Assembly (NCBI RefSeq): GCF_024347135.1
Contig: NZ_AP024907.1
Span: forward strand, 1,107,001-1,171,000
DNA: 64,000 bases
Direction of reading: 5' to 3'
Source: Vibrio spartinae
GTDB taxonomy: Bacteria; Pseudomonadota; Gammaproteobacteria; Enterobacterales; Vibrionaceae
How positions within the stretch are numbered: position 1 is the first letter of the stretch; each line of letters starts with the position of its first letter. Of this stretch, positions 8,747-18,364 are shown in pieces. The translations under genes and the position numbers were made by a program. Under the pieces are notes generated by a model. That model ran no database searches. It was not told where the DNA came from and saw nothing but the letters and a program-made list of their open reading frames with translations.

Positions 8747-10881
8747 TACTCTTTTTCCTCCGAATCAGACGCGGATGATGATTGTGATTGTTGTTGTGCC
8801 TTTTTGGCTTTGGCTCGCGCAACGGCTGCGGCAACCGCTGCTTTTTTCGGATCCTGCGGCGTTACGGCAGCTTCAGGCTCCGAGTCGGTTGCATCGGATG
8901 GTGTTTCATCCGGCACCGGTTGCGCCTGCTGCTGCGCTTTTCTGGCTTTGGCTCGCGCAACGGCTGCGGCAACCGCTGCTTTTTTCGGATCCTGCGGCGT
9001 TACGGCAGCTTCAGGCTCTGAGTCGGTTGCATCGGATGGTGTTTCGTCCGGTGCCGGTTGCGTCTGCTGCTGTGCTTTTCTGGCTTTGGCTCGCGCAACG
9101 GCCGCGGCAACCGCTGCTTTTTGAGTGCCGTCGCTGTCTTGCTCCGTTGCCACCGAAGTGTCAGGGTTTTGCTCGGCTTCTTTTTCTGCTTGACGTGCTC
9201 TGGCTTGACGTTTGCGCGCTTCGCGGAGCTTCATCATTTCACGATTATCTGGTTCATCCGCCCCTGATTGAAGGGCGGCTTCTTGTTTCGCTTTGGCTCG
9301 GGCAATTGCTGCTGCAACCGCTGGTTTCGCCTCGGATTTCGCCTGGGTATTTTTAGACTTCACCCGTTCAATCGCAGCCGCGACAGCATCCTGTCCGCCA
9401 CTTTCTTTCACCATGGCCTGACGACGGTTATCCGCCGCTTTTTTGAAGCGATTTTCTCTTTCTTGTTTCTCCCGTTCCATTCGGGCTTTTTTCTCTTCGA
9501 AACGAATTTTGGCTCGTTCAGCCGCTTCGGCTTCTTGTCTCCGTGTTCGGATTTCAGCTTTGGCCTGACGATAATATTGGACGAGTGGTATCTCACTCGG
9601 GCAGACATAAGCACATGCGCCACATTCGATGCAGTCTTTTAGGTTGAGTGTTTCGCATTTATCATATTCTTCAGCTTTTGCATGCCACTGTAATTGCTGT
9701 GGAAGCAAAGATGCGGGACAAACGTCAGCACACTGACCGCAGCGGATACAGGCTATTTCTTGCTGGTTCGGCGCAATTTCCTTTCGCGTCGGTGCAAGAA
9801 TACAGTTAGTGGTTTTGGTGATCGGCACATCGGTATGAGGGAGCGTAAAGCCCATCATTGGCCCGCCCATAATCAGGCGAGGTAACCGTTTATCGGGGTG
9901 ATAATGGTGTGTTTCCAACAGGTGGCGGATCGGGGTGCCTATCAATGCCCAAACGTTACGGGGGTGTTCAAATGCCGCCCCTGTCAGCGTCACGACGCGC
10001 TGAATCAGAGGTTCTCCGTGAATAATCGCTCGTTGAATTGCATAGACGGACCCAATATTTTGCACCATCAGCCCGATATCAGCCGGCAGCTTGTCTGCCG
10101 GGACTTCAAGATTGGTCAGGATCTTGATGAGCTGTTTTTCTCCCCCGGACGGGTATTTGGTCGGGATGACACGAATGACAATGTTTGTGTCGGTTGCCGC
10201 TGTTTCCAGGGCGCGAATTGCTTCCGGTTTATTGTCTTCGACACCAATGATAATGAGTTTGGGCGACAAAATATGGGCGAGGATCGCTATCCCCTGAATA
10301 ATTTCCCGCGCATAGTGCTGCATCAGCACATCATCTGCGGTGATATAAGGTTCACATTCCGCGGCATTGATGATTAAGATGTCGGTTCGGGCCAGTCCGG
10401 AAAGGATTTTTTTAGCGGTAGGAAAACCTGCGCCACCCATACCCGAGATTCCAGCCTGACGAATAATGTCGATTAAGGCTTCCGGCGCGTGTAAATGATA
10501 ATCAGGGTAGGCGCTATGTTGGTACCATGTTTCTTGACCGTCTGGTTGGATGACGACTGCGAGTTCCGGTAAACCGGAAGGATGAGCGGTTGTCCGCTGC
10601 TCGATGGCGGTGACGGTGCCGGATGTCGGAGCGTGCACGGGCAGATGAAACACGGACATCGATTGAGTCAGCGGTTGTCCTTTTAAGACGGTATCACCGA
10701 CTGATACCAGTAGGTCTCCGGGTTTTCCGATATGCTGCTTCAGGGGAAGCACCAACTCTGCCGGGAGCGTTGCTGGCGCTGGTGGCGTTTGGTTGGATTG
10801 ATGTTTATTTTCCGGTGGATGGACACCCCCCGGGAAATCCCATAACCGGCCTGATTTAATTTGTTCGATTAATGACAGCAT
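8746..10881 (-). CDS. rsxC: Electron transport complex subunit RsxC/RnfC with repeated Ala/Lys-rich tail
   Basis: Peripheral NADH/FMN- and iron-sulfur-binding subunit, 711 residues. The N-terminal two thirds hold the SLBB/Complex1-51K-like region ([23 protein letters not shown]) and two [4Fe-4S] motifs, [14 protein letters not shown] and [14 protein letters not shown], at about residues 375-420. The C-terminal third is a long charged coiled segment followed by [12 protein letters not shown] repeats, encoded by a 138-bp tandem repeat (listed separately). Such tails are typical of gammaproteobacterial RsxC and vary in length between strains. ATG 10881 lies 8 bases after the rsxB stop. Confidence 0.96.
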   Translation of the reverse strand: MLSLIEQIKSGRLWDFPGGVHPPENKHQSNQTPPAPATLPAELVLPLKQHIGKPGDLLVSVGDTVLKGQPLTQSMSVFHLPVHAPTSGTVTAIEQRTTAHPSGLPELAVVIQPDGQETWYQHSAYPDYHLHAPEALIDIIRQAGISGMGGAGFPTAKKILSGLARTDILIINAAECEPYITADDVLMQHYAREIIQGIAILAHILSPKLIIIGVEDNKPEAIRALETAATDTNIVIRVIPTKYPSGGEKQLIKILTNLEVPADKLPADIGLMVQNIGSVYAIQRAIIHGEPLIQRVVTLTGAAFEHPRNVWALIGTPIRHLLETHHYHPDKRLPRLIMGGPMMGFTLPHTDVPITKTTNCILAPTRKEIAPNQQEIACIRCGQCADVCPASLLPQQLQWHAKAEEYDKCETLNLKDCIECGACAYVCPSEIPLVQYYRQAKAEIRTRRQEAEAAERAKIRFEEKKARMEREKQERENRFKKAADNRRQAMVKESGGQDAVAAAIERVKSKNTQAKSEAKPAVAAAIARAKAKQEAALQSGADEPDNREMMKLREARKRQARARQAEKEAEQNPDTSVATEQDSDGTQKAAVAAAVARAKARKAQQQTQPAPDETPSDATDSEPEAAVTPQDPKKAAVAAAVARAKARKAQQQAQPVPDETPSDATDSEPEAAVTPQDPKKAAVAAAVARAKAKKAQQQSQSSSASDSEEKE
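8790..9123. repeat. 138-bp tandem repeat inside rsxC, about 2.4 copies
   Basis: GGCTTTGGCTCGCGCAACGG begins at 8806, 8944 and 9082, a period of exactly 138 bases (46 codons). Copies differ at only a few positions, for example CTCCGAG/CTCTGAG and GGCACC/GGTGCC. It encodes an Ala-rich helix ([18 protein letters not shown]) plus a Pro/Asp/Glu linker. In-frame period means copy number can change without frameshift. Confidence 0.92.
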
Positions 10882-10889
10882 ATCAGTCT

Positions 10890-11492
10890 CTAGTTGTGAT
10901 TATGGTTAGATAAGGAAGCGTCTTCGGTCGTTTTTGTGTCGGTCACATTGACGACAGGAATTGCATTCATTTGCCATTTCCATGTTTCAGGTGTGGTCTG
11001 AACCGGGATCATTTCAATACAATCAGTCGGGCAGGGCGCTACGCAAAGATCGCAGCCAGTACATTCGTCTTTAATCACGGTATGGAGTGCTTTGGTTCCA
11101 CCAACAATCGCATCCACCGGACAGGCTTGAATACATTTGGTACAGCCGATACACATATCTTCATGAATAAAAGCGACACGCTTGACCGCATCGCTCAAAT
11201 CATGGGCAGATTCAGGCACATCTACACCCATCAAATCAGCGAGCTTTTCAATCGTCGCCTGACCTCCGGGAGGGCATTTATTGACCTCATCACCGTTGGC
11301 GATAGCTTGTGCGTAAGGACGACAGCCCGGATACCCACACTGACCGCACTGGGTTTGCGGTAGAATTGAATCAATTTGATCAACGATCGGATCGCTTTCA
11401 ACTTTAAAGCGAATCGATGCATAACCAAGAATTGCGCCAAAAATCGCAGCGAGCACAGCCAGTGCAATGATGGCAATAAGAATGACGTTCAT
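10890..11492 (-). CDS. rsxB: Electron transport complex subunit RsxB/RnfB
   Basis: Membrane-anchored multi-cluster ferredoxin of the Rsx complex. It has an N-terminal hydrophobic anchor (residues 4-27), the [13 protein letters not shown] cluster-binding segment, and two ferredoxin motifs, [14 protein letters not shown] and [15 protein letters not shown]. Length 200 is usual. The ATG at 11492 overlaps the rsxA stop by one base (TAATG). Confidence 0.97.
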   Translation of the reverse strand: MNVILIAIIALAVLAAIFGAILGYASIRFKVESDPIVDQIDSILPQTQCGQCGYPGCRPYAQAIANGDEVNKCPPGGQATIEKLADLMGVDVPESAHDLSDAVKRVAFIHEDMCIGCTKCIQACPVDAIVGGTKALHTVIKDECTGCDLCVAPCPTDCIEMIPVQTTPETWKWQMNAIPVVNVTDTKTTEDASLSNHNHN

Positions 11493-12073
11493 TACAGTTT
11501 AACCAGTCCAGTAAAGCCCATAAAAGCAAGCGACATCAGTCCTGCGGTAATCATTGCGATGGATGCCCCTTTAAATGGCGTCGGGACATCAGAGACATTG
11601 ATTCGCTCACGCATTGATGCGAACAGAATCAAGACCAGAGAAAAGCCGACCGCAGCACCGAATCCATAAATGACCGACTCGATAAAGTTGTGATTTTCGT
11701 TAATGTTTAGCAGGGCGACGCCCAATACCGCGCAGTTGGTCGTAATTAAAGGTAAAAAGATACCTAACAGACGATAAAGTGTCGGGCTGGTTTTATGCAC
11801 AACCAACTCTGTAAACTGAACGACCACCGCAATCACCAGAATGAAACTCATCGTGCGTAGGTAGCCGATTCCCAATGGTGTGAGAATGTAACTTTCGACT
11901 AAGTAGGAACAAACCGACGCCAGAGTTAACACAAAGGTCGTGGCCAAGCCCATGCCGATTGCCGTTTCCAGTTTTTTGGACACGCCCATAAACGGGCATA
12001 AGCCCAAAAATTTAACCAGTACGAAGTTATTTACCAGTACCGTGCCGATGAGCAACAAAAGGTATTCGGTCAT
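11492..12073 (-). CDS. rsxA: Electron transport complex subunit RsxA/RnfA
   Basis: First gene of the operon and an integral membrane subunit of 193 residues with six helices, homologous to RsxE. Family motifs [19 protein letters not shown] and [17 protein letters not shown] are present; the conserved cysteines in these half-helices bind the membrane [2Fe-2S] cluster in characterised Rnf complexes. ATG 12073 is preceded on its strand by a 350-base region that must hold the operon promoter. Confidence 0.97.
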   Translation of the reverse strand: MTEYLLLLIGTVLVNNFVLVKFLGLCPFMGVSKKLETAIGMGLATTFVLTLASVCSYLVESYILTPLGIGYLRTMSFILVIAVVVQFTELVVHKTSPTLYRLLGIFLPLITTNCAVLGVALLNINENHNFIESVIYGFGAAVGFSLVLILFASMRERINVSDVPTPFKGASIAMITAGLMSLAFMGFTGLVKL

Positions 12074-12423
12074 AGTTTGCCGCTTGTGATTTTAATGATC
12101 CTGTTATTATCCAGTTTTATATACGGAATAACAACCAAGGAAGTCTATGGTTTTTTCGGATGCTGTGTCTTTTGGTTATTGAGTGGCAGATTCAACCGCG
12201 GGGTTTGTTTTCGAATCAAGTGTTCACGAGGAGGCTGCATGGTAGGGACAGGACTGTGCGAAGAGCCCGGCGGCGGCGTGGAATATGTTGACCACGTTTA
12301 GTCGCACTGGACAAAAAGACTGGAGGCGCAGCGTTATGAGGTGGGGTTCTCTGCCTTCGACGAGGTCGGTAGACGACAGTTCAGTGAGGTGTAATGTCTT
12401 TCACTGAACTGTCGGTTTTAGGT
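12074..12423. other. Gene-free region between rsxA and the acetoin operon
   Basis: Non-coding as far as I can see. Open frames on the + strand here are short and lack family similarity or a good ribosome site. It must contain the rsx promoter near 12080-12130, and it ends with the strong hairpin at 12374-12414. In V. cholerae, as I recall, uvrB follows rsxA closely, so this is where the variable region begins. Confidence 0.5.
12374..12414. terminator. Long hairpin downstream of the acetoin reductase gene
   Basis: CGACAGTTCAGTGA pairs perfectly with TCACTGAACTGTCG across a 13-base loop. On the minus strand, the direction of the acetoin operon that ends at 12424, no T-run follows; on the plus strand GTTTTA follows. 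It probably marks the operon end, but termination is not certain. Confidence 0.6.
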
Positions 12424-13182
12424 TTACACGATTTTGGGCTGGCCGTCAGATGCGGTTGCACCACCGTCTACCGGGAGGTTTACACCATTGATGAAAGAGG
12501 CGTCATCGCTCGCGAGAAATGTGACCACAGACGCAATTTCTTCTGGCTCAGCAGCCCGGCCCAACGCAATCCGCTCATTGAATTTATCGCGAATATCCTG
12601 TGTCCAGCCGTTGGTCATGTTGGTTTTCACCAGACTAGGACAGACGGCATTGATCCGAACACCATCAGCACCGTGATCCAGTGCCATCGCGCGAGTCAGG
12701 TTCACAACTGCCCCTTTGCTGGCACAGTAGAATGCAGCACCCCAGTCACCGCCTAAGCCGGAAACGGAGGCTGTATTAATCATGCAGCCTTTGGTTTTCA
12801 GCAGTTCAGGTAGGGCAAATTTGGCGCAATAGACCACACCGTCAATATTGACTGAAGAAATTTTCTTCCAGTCATCGACACTGCCTTCAATGACAGACCC
12901 CGGAACATGCACACCGGCATTGTTCACCAGAATATCCAGTTTTCCGAAACGGGCGACCACACCGGCAATCAGTGCTTCCACTTTGTCTGGATCGGAGACA
13001 TCAATGGTGTGAGCAGAGACACGTTGTTTATCAAAACCTTCAACGGCTTGAGCGAGCTGCTCTTCATTCCAGTCCGCCAGAGCAATGTTAACCCCTTCTG
13101 CGTAGAGGCGTTTCGCAATAGCCAGACCAATACCATTGGCAGCTCCGGTGACGAGGGCAACTTTATTGTTTAAGCCTCTCAT
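12424..13182 (-). CDS. Short-chain dehydrogenase, probable acetoin reductase/2,3-butanediol dehydrogenase
   Basis: A classical SDR of 252 residues: cofactor motif TGAANGIG (12-19), NNAG (87-90), catalytic S139, Y152 and K156 in YCASK. It ends the alsD-alsS-reductase cluster, which strongly suggests NAD(H)-dependent reduction of acetoin to 2,3-butanediol, closing neutral fermentation from pyruvate. The same gene order occurs in V. cholerae (VC1589-VC1591, from memory). Its ATG overlaps the alsS stop by four bases. SDR substrate specificity cannot be proven from sequence. Confidence 0.85.
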   Translation of the reverse strand: MRGLNNKVALVTGAANGIGLAIAKRLYAEGVNIALADWNEEQLAQAVEGFDKQRVSAHTIDVSDPDKVEALIAGVVARFGKLDILVNNAGVHVPGSVIEGSVDDWKKISSVNIDGVVYCAKFALPELLKTKGCMINTASVSGLGGDWGAAFYCASKGAVVNLTRAMALDHGADGVRINAVCPSLVKTNMTNGWTQDIRDKFNERIALGRAAEPEEIASVVTFLASDDASFINGVNLPVDGGATASDGQPKIV

Positions 13183-14885
13183 GCTATTTCTCCTTCCAAA
13201 TGATGAGTAAAAACAGGATCTTGGTTATTTTCTGTACGCGGCATCATCAGTTTGTAGTTATCGCTGTAATCGACAGGAATGGCTAAGACCGACGGGCCTT
13301 CAACGTCCATTGCTTGTTTCAGTGTCGTAACCAGTTCATGTGGGCTGGTTACAGCGAACCCTTTGGCACCGAATGATTCGGCATACGCTTTGAAATCGAT
13401 CGGGCCGAATTTCACGCCAGAGAAGCGCTGGTATTTTTTCAGTTCCTGCATTTCAACCATATTGTAGGCGTTGTCGACCCACACAATATGAAGAATATTA
13501 CATTTCAGCCTGACAGCCGTTTCCAGCTCCATGCTTGATTGCATGAAGCCGCCATCGCCTGAAACGGAAACCACTTTACTGCCGGGGTTCAGCAAACTGG
13601 CGCCAATCGCCCATGGCAGTGCCACGCCCATGGTTTGTTGTCCGTTGGAGACCAGCATCTGACGAGCGCGGAAACAACTCAGGTATCGGGCAATCCAGAT
13701 GTGGAAACTGCCCATGTCGAGACAGAGTGTGGTATCGGGCGTAATGATCGATTGCATCGTTTTGATGAGTGTCAGTGGATGAAAACCTTGCTGGTTGTAT
13801 ACAGTTGGATAGGCCTTGATGATCTGGCGTTGCTGAGCCACATCTTCCAATACTGACAGCGCCATCGGAGAGAGGCGGACATAGTCAGAGATACGATTCG
13901 CCATCTGATCCAATGACTGGGCGATGTTGCCGACGATTTCCACACATGGTTGGTAGTTGTGCTGATACTCGGCCGGTTCAATGTCAAGGTGAATTACCGG
14001 ACAGCGTTTACTGTTCCATAACTCGGGATCATATTCTATCGGATTAAAACCAATGGTGAGGATCAGATCTGCATCGCGGAGCAGGATGTCACCGGGCTGA
14101 TTGTTGAATAAACCGACGCGACCGGCAAAGTGATGATAGTAGTTGATATCAACGGTGCCCGCTGCCTGATAGGTTCCGACGACCGGTAAATACGTTTTTT
14201 GCAGAAAACGTGTAATCGAGGCTGCGTTTTCTCTGCGGCTGGCGTGGAGGCCGAGCAAAACGACGCAGCGTTTGGCTTTACCGATTCGGTGAACGGCTTC
14301 TTCAATCGCCGTTATATCAGCACAACCGGGTTGAACGTACGCAGCAGGAATTATCGTGTCGGTCTGAGTCTGTTCGGACAAAATATCCTGAGGGAGGCTG
14401 AGGAAGCAAGATCCGGGGCGCCCTGACTCGGCAATGCGAAATGCATTGGCGATGATTTCACTGGCAGCGTCAACATGTTGTATTTCAGCACTGAACTTCG
14501 TGATCGAACGAAAAATACTGACCGTATCCATACTTTGGTGGGTTTGTTTCTGTTGGTCAGCTCGCTTGACTGCGCCACCAATAGCAATCAGTGGATCGCC
14601 TTCTGAATTTGCGGTGGCGACACCGGAGACTAAGTTGCCGCAGCCGGGACCGGAGGTCACCAGAGCCACACCGGCTTTGCCCGTTAGTCGGCCGACGACA
14701 CCCGCCATAAAGGCAGCGTTGGCTTCGTGACGGACCGGGACCATTTGAATATGGGTGTCTTCGATTGCATCAAACAACCGATCGATTTTGGCTCCGGGTA
14801 TCCCGAAAATATATTTGATACCGAGGGACTCCAGTTGTTGAGCAATCAACTGAGCTCCGATTTTGGTTGAAGGTTTGGATTGCAT
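13179..14885 (-). CDS. alsS: Catabolic acetolactate synthase
   Basis: Thiamine-diphosphate enzyme that condenses two pyruvates to acetolactate with CO2 loss. The 568 residues comprise the three TPP-family domains: N-terminal Pyr domain with the catalytic Glu in VRHEANAAFMAG (near residue 53), a central domain, and the C-terminal PP domain with GDGGFMQSSMELETAVR and the metal-binding VDNAYN. It has no nearby small regulatory subunit and sits between alsD and the reductase, so it is the catabolic pH/acid-response form rather than the IlvBH type. It is translated 31 bases after alsD. Confidence 0.94.
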   Translation of the reverse strand: MQSKPSTKIGAQLIAQQLESLGIKYIFGIPGAKIDRLFDAIEDTHIQMVPVRHEANAAFMAGVVGRLTGKAGVALVTSGPGCGNLVSGVATANSEGDPLIAIGGAVKRADQQKQTHQSMDTVSIFRSITKFSAEIQHVDAASEIIANAFRIAESGRPGSCFLSLPQDILSEQTQTDTIIPAAYVQPGCADITAIEEAVHRIGKAKRCVVLLGLHASRRENAASITRFLQKTYLPVVGTYQAAGTVDINYYHHFAGRVGLFNNQPGDILLRDADLILTIGFNPIEYDPELWNSKRCPVIHLDIEPAEYQHNYQPCVEIVGNIAQSLDQMANRISDYVRLSPMALSVLEDVAQQRQIIKAYPTVYNQQGFHPLTLIKTMQSIITPDTTLCLDMGSFHIWIARYLSCFRARQMLVSNGQQTMGVALPWAIGASLLNPGSKVVSVSGDGGFMQSSMELETAVRLKCNILHIVWVDNAYNMVEMQELKKYQRFSGVKFGPIDFKAYAESFGAKGFAVTSPHELVTTLKQAMDVEGPSVLAIPVDYSDNYKLMMPRTENNQDPVFTHHLEGEIA

Positions 14886-14916
14886 GGTTTAGTCCTTATT
14901 ATTTTGCCTGACATTG

Positions 14917-15726
14917 TTATTTTTCCGCCTTATCGATGGCGGTACGAATATCTTCCGGAGCCAGATTCGCTTTGAGAAACTCCGTAGAAGCCGGCGTGTC
15001 GATCACTAGACGTGACACTTTGCCGATCTGGAGGAATCCGGATGAAATTCTGTAATCTTGAATGTGACCGCCTCCTTGATAGTCATCGGTTATGAAATGT
15101 TCGTGATAGCCGGGAACATTGATACCTGTGGTGTATTTGGGGCTGCGAAATCCGGCGATAACGCCTTTTCTTTGTGTGAAACGGAATGTGGGTTGTTCTT
15201 TGACGACCTCAAGCATCGGCCGGTAGGGGCGGGTTTGTTTTGGCACTGTACGGGTGCGGACAAAGTCGAAAATGCCATCAATGCGTAATGCACAGAACAC
15301 ATTGTCACTTGGGATCATGTCATCGATCAGTTGATGAACGGCTTCGCGGGACATCCGTGATGTCAGGGGGAGCTCGACACTTGCTTTAAAAAAGGTCATC
15401 ACGGCAAAAGGGGTCTTTTGCGTCATGTCCGCTGGATTGGCTGAGCCATCAGATTTGAGCTGAAAAACGTTCTTATCAAAAGCAATGAGCTCTCCATCCA
15501 GTTGGTTGAATGTTCCCAAACCAAAATCGCCGTGTTCCAGTAACTGTTCCACGGTTGTCGAGCCTTCGTAAACGCCGGCAATCAGGGCGCTCATCAACGA
15601 AGTCTGAAAAATTTCACCATCATTGGTCACGTGATGATATTCAGTAAATTCTTTCGCAATATCGAGTGAACAGTCACACTGAGGGGTATAGAATCCGCGC
15701 ATGAGTTTATCCAGTTGTGCAATCAA
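14917..15726 (-). CDS. alsD: Alpha-acetolactate decarboxylase
   Basis: Decarboxylates acetolactate to acetoin, the second step of the pathway. The 269-residue protein has the family segment [15 protein letters not shown] with the zinc-binding histidines (GYHEHF and GGGH) and the basic IAGFRSPKY strand. The longest frame begins at a TTG (15726); the first ATG is at 15702 (MRGFYTPQ). Neither has a convincing ribosome site, so the start is uncertain by eight codons. First gene of the operon, divergent from alsR. Confidence 0.93.
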   Translation of the reverse strand: MIAQLDKLMRGFYTPQCDCSLDIAKEFTEYHHVTNDGEIFQTSLMSALIAGVYEGSTTVEQLLEHGDFGLGTFNQLDGELIAFDKNVFQLKSDGSANPADMTQKTPFAVMTFFKASVELPLTSRMSREAVHQLIDDMIPSDNVFCALRIDGIFDFVRTRTVPKQTRPYRPMLEVVKEQPTFRFTQRKGVIAGFRSPKYTTGINVPGYHEHFITDDYQGGGHIQDYRISSGFLQIGKVSRLVIDTPASTEFLKANLAPEDIRTAIDKAEK

Positions 15727-15799
15727 GTGTATATTTAGATTGACTTCTTTACCGTACTAAATCCAATATAAAAAAGATTTATTTTGATATGGAAAAGAT

Positions 15800-16681
15800 A
15801 TGGAATTCCGTTACCTGAAGTATTTCGTCGCTGTTGCCCAGACGCGCCATTTTACAAGAGCGGCTGAGCAACTCGGGATCGCCCAGCCGCCACTCAGTCA
15901 GCAGATTAAAAAGCTGGAACATGAACTAGGCGTAGACTTGTTTAAGCGTTTATCCAGAGGGGTCGAGCTGACCAAGGCCGGGGAAGTATTTTATACCGAT
16001 GCTATGAGTCTTCTTGCTGATGCGGAGCGGGCAATGGCAAAAGTCAGGCAGATTGCCCGTGGTGAAAATACAGAAGTAAAAATTGGCTTCGCAACTTCCA
16101 CTTCAACCAGCATTCAGGTGCTGGAAAAAATGGGTGCGCTTCAGAATGAGGGGGTCAACCTGAAGACGGCGGAACTGCCGATGTCGGAGTTGGCTGAGCA
16201 ATTGAAGAACAAACAGCTCGATATTGCGATTATGCGGCTGCCCTGCTACGCCAGTGAATCTTTTGAGCGTCTAACGCTGTTTGATGACCCGTTTGTGGCG
16301 GTGATTCCTACGGGCCATCCCTTAGCGCAATTCAAGCGTATCCAGATGAAGCAGCTCCGAGAGCAGCGAATTTTACTGTTTCCGCGTGAAACCGGGCCAG
16401 CGTTGTTTGATGGTATGAATACACTGTTCGCCGATGCCGGCATACGGCTTGAGCCACAATTCTCCGCACCGCAGCTACGTACAACGATTGCGATGGCGCA
16501 GGCCGGGTTGGGCATTGCGATTGTCCCGTATTCACTGGCCGAGCATTTGGATGATTCCGCTGTTGTGGCAAGTATTGAGGATATACCGTTGATCAGCCGG
16601 ATCGTGGTCGCTTGGGAAGCATCCAACCTGAATAGGCAAATGCTAAAAGTGGTGGCAAAGATCAGTAAAACAGACGGGTGA
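15800..16681 (+). CDS. alsR: LysR-family regulator AlsR of acetoin synthesis
   Basis: A LysR-type activator of 293 residues with an N-terminal helix-turn-helix (FTRAAEQLGIAQPPLSQQIKKLE) and a C-terminal periplasmic-binding-protein-like effector domain from about residue 90. It is divergent from alsD with 73 bases between them, the classical LysR arrangement, so it very likely activates the alsD-alsS-reductase operon, as in V. cholerae and Bacillus, probably in response to acid or acetate. It starts at ATG 15800. Confidence 0.9.
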   Translation: MEFRYLKYFVAVAQTRHFTRAAEQLGIAQPPLSQQIKKLEHELGVDLFKRLSRGVELTKAGEVFYTDAMSLLADAERAMAKVRQIARGENTEVKIGFATSTSTSIQVLEKMGALQNEGVNLKTAELPMSELAEQLKNKQLDIAIMRLPCYASESFERLTLFDDPFVAVIPTGHPLAQFKRIQMKQLREQRILLFPRETGPALFDGMNTLFADAGIRLEPQFSAPQLRTTIAMAQAGLGIAIVPYSLAEHLDDSAVVASIEDIPLISRIVVAWEASNLNRQMLKVVAKISKTDG

Positions 16682-16689
16682 ATGCAGGA

Positions 16690-17245
16690 AGCGAGAAAGG
16701 TTTGGGACGAATGAGCGTTCGCTGGCTGAGTGTTGGTCTCGCACATTCACCGCACTCCGCAGAGAGCTTATTGGATGTTTTGCGTCCTGTAGGAATCAAA
16801 GCCGAGCGCGCGATGTTGGTTGCTACTGGTGGCGTAAACACCCAAGGGCATGATTTTTGGGGTTGGGCTAGTATGTGGTACGATTGGATGGTTAAAAGGT
16901 AAGGAAATTGCGGTCGATTCACTACATATTAGCCAAATTATTAAGCGCAGTTGTGCATTAATAGTTTTCCAAGAGCTGATAAATACAGATCCTAAAACGG
17001 AAACTCACGGTGAACGACTGTATCGAAGAATTTGGTTTAACTGGTGCAAGAGGTGAGACGGCTTCTGGCTATCAAACCATCATGACATACAGCTTACCAG
17101 CAGCGCTGTTTGAAGGTGCGTCCGCAGAGCAAGCGTTGTGGCAAGTGTCACTGACCTTAATGGTGTATAACCAAGATACGCATGTGGCATGACCCGATGG
17201 CTGAAGTTGATGATTTGATGAGGTTTCTCATCTCCAATAACGATT
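16690..17245 (+). pseudogene. Decayed citG-like gene (triphosphoribosyl-dephospho-CoA synthase remnant)
   Basis: Three overlapping frames together spell a CitG/MdcB-family protein, the enzyme that makes the citrate-lyase prosthetic-group precursor. Frame 1 gives ESLLDVLRPVGIKAERAM and ATGGVNTQ; a shift near 16847 moves to MIFGVGLVCGTIGWLKGKE and THGERLY; a second shift near 17028 gives EEFGLTGARGETASGY and VYNQDTHV. The T.GERLY...GLTGARGE...G order is the family signature. The N-terminus (about 80 residues) is missing where alsR ends, and stops follow at about 17190. It is a nonfunctional remnant with no other cit genes nearby. Confidence 0.75.
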
Positions 17246-17272
17246 AATAATTGATTAGGAACAAGTAAACGT

Positions 17273-18100
17273 ATGAATAATTTTGAAGATGCGGTGATCT
17301 TAGGCGTTGCGGGAAACTTCGCTGGCCACTTACAGCAAGCAGGTGAGGCAGATGATTTTGCCCTCTACGGTGATGTGAACGCCAACAAACCCCAAGCATT
17401 GTTTCCCATTTATGTGCCTCGTATTGAACATCCGTATTTGTCTGCTTATCCATTAAACGCGAACACGACCAAATTGCCCAATGACATCCTGAACTTACAA
17501 ATTGAGCCAGAGCTGGCGCTGGTCTGTGATGTTACTTATGAAGATAGTCAAGTCTCGCAGTTAACGCCTACGCATTTTGGCGCATTTAATGATTGTTCGA
17601 TACGACGTCCGGACGCGAACAAAATCAGTGAAAAGAAAAACTGGGGCGCAGCATCAAAAGGCTTGGCGACTCAACTTATTGCGTTGAAGCAACTCACACC
17701 GAATAGTGATATCGACAGATTTAGAATCGCGAGTTTTCACAAGAGAGGGGAGCAACTGTTCGCTTATGGTGAAGATTGTGCGGTACACGAATACTCCTAT
17801 TTCTATAATGATCTGTTGGAGTGGATTCGTGACCAGATGAACCATCAAGTGGATCGTGGTCCGATGGAAAATATTCACGCACTGCTTAAACAAGCAAACT
17901 TTCCTAGTCAGTTAGTGGTAGCCGTGGGAGCAACGCGTTACACCGATTATGGTGAGCAGCACTTTTTGGAAAGAGGTGATGAAAGCATTGTTGTTGTGTA
18001 TGACAGTAGCCTATACCAACCACACGATGTATTCGGCATGGTACAGAAGGCGCAGTTTGGTACTATTGGTTTATCTTACGTTTGCCAAAAAGTTGTTTAA
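17273..18100 (+). CDS. DUF5718 family protein, function unknown
   Basis: A 275-residue soluble protein without signal peptide or membrane segments. I recognise it as the DUF5718 family, present in assorted Proteobacteria. The fold has a distant look of the fumarylacetoacetase-type hydrolases (ELALVCDVTYE, GAFNDCSIRRPDANKISEKK), which is inference only. ATG 17273 has AGGA eleven bases upstream. It is a lone gene between the citG remnant and a pair of terminator hairpins, so context gives little about its role. Confidence 0.7.
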   Translation: MNNFEDAVILGVAGNFAGHLQQAGEADDFALYGDVNANKPQALFPIYVPRIEHPYLSAYPLNANTTKLPNDILNLQIEPELALVCDVTYEDSQVSQLTPTHFGAFNDCSIRRPDANKISEKKNWGAASKGLATQLIALKQLTPNSDIDRFRIASFHKRGEQLFAYGEDCAVHEYSYFYNDLLEWIRDQMNHQVDRGPMENIHALLKQANFPSQLVVAVGATRYTDYGEQHFLERGDESIVVVYDSSLYQPHDVFGMVQKAQFGTIGLSYVCQKVV

Positions 18101-18186
18101 AAGAGTTGTTTAATCGTTGTAATTACATATCACGTTGATGTGTAATTCCGAACAATTAATATCAATAAACAGTATTATCTCGTCTA

Positions 18187-18215
18187 GGGCTTGCTGAAAG
18201 GCAAGTCTTTTTTTG
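18187..18215 (+). terminator. Rho-independent terminator of the DUF5718 gene
   Basis: GGGCTTGC, loop TGAAAG, GCAAGTC(T) followed by a run of eight T. Confidence 0.8.
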
Positions 18216-18265
18216 CACAAAAAAAGACGTCCCAGGACGTCTTTCTTCTTGAATTTAGCTCCTCC
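18215..18265. repeat. Degenerate third copy of the tRNA-Asn 3'-end/terminator repeat
   Basis: ACAAAAAAAGACGTCC, CA, GGACGTCTTT, then CTTGAATTTAGCTCC. This matches the tRNA-Asn terminator plus the last bases of the tRNA found at 33538-33583 and 19538-19583, with a few changes. It looks like an attachment-site relic and marks the left edge of a possible second, older insertion (18.2-19.5 kb). Confidence 0.75.
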
Positions 18266-18364
18266 CTATATCTAAGCCCTCACTGATCATGATGATGGGT
18301 GATGTGTCATCGTTCGTGTTTTTGTAACGTCGTTATTCCAATCAGTGCAACAACGGAAAGTAGA

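Noticed and set aside
8708..9356. Long + strand open frames opposite rsxC (Cys-rich and Leu/Arg-rich)
   Set aside because: They are mirror frames of the rsxC Ala/Lys-rich repeat, with repeat-derived composition and no ribosome site or family.
12077..12301. Small membrane-like protein upstream of rsxA
   Set aside because: Starts within the rsx promoter area, has no ribosome site and its hydrophobic part is probably a chance frame.
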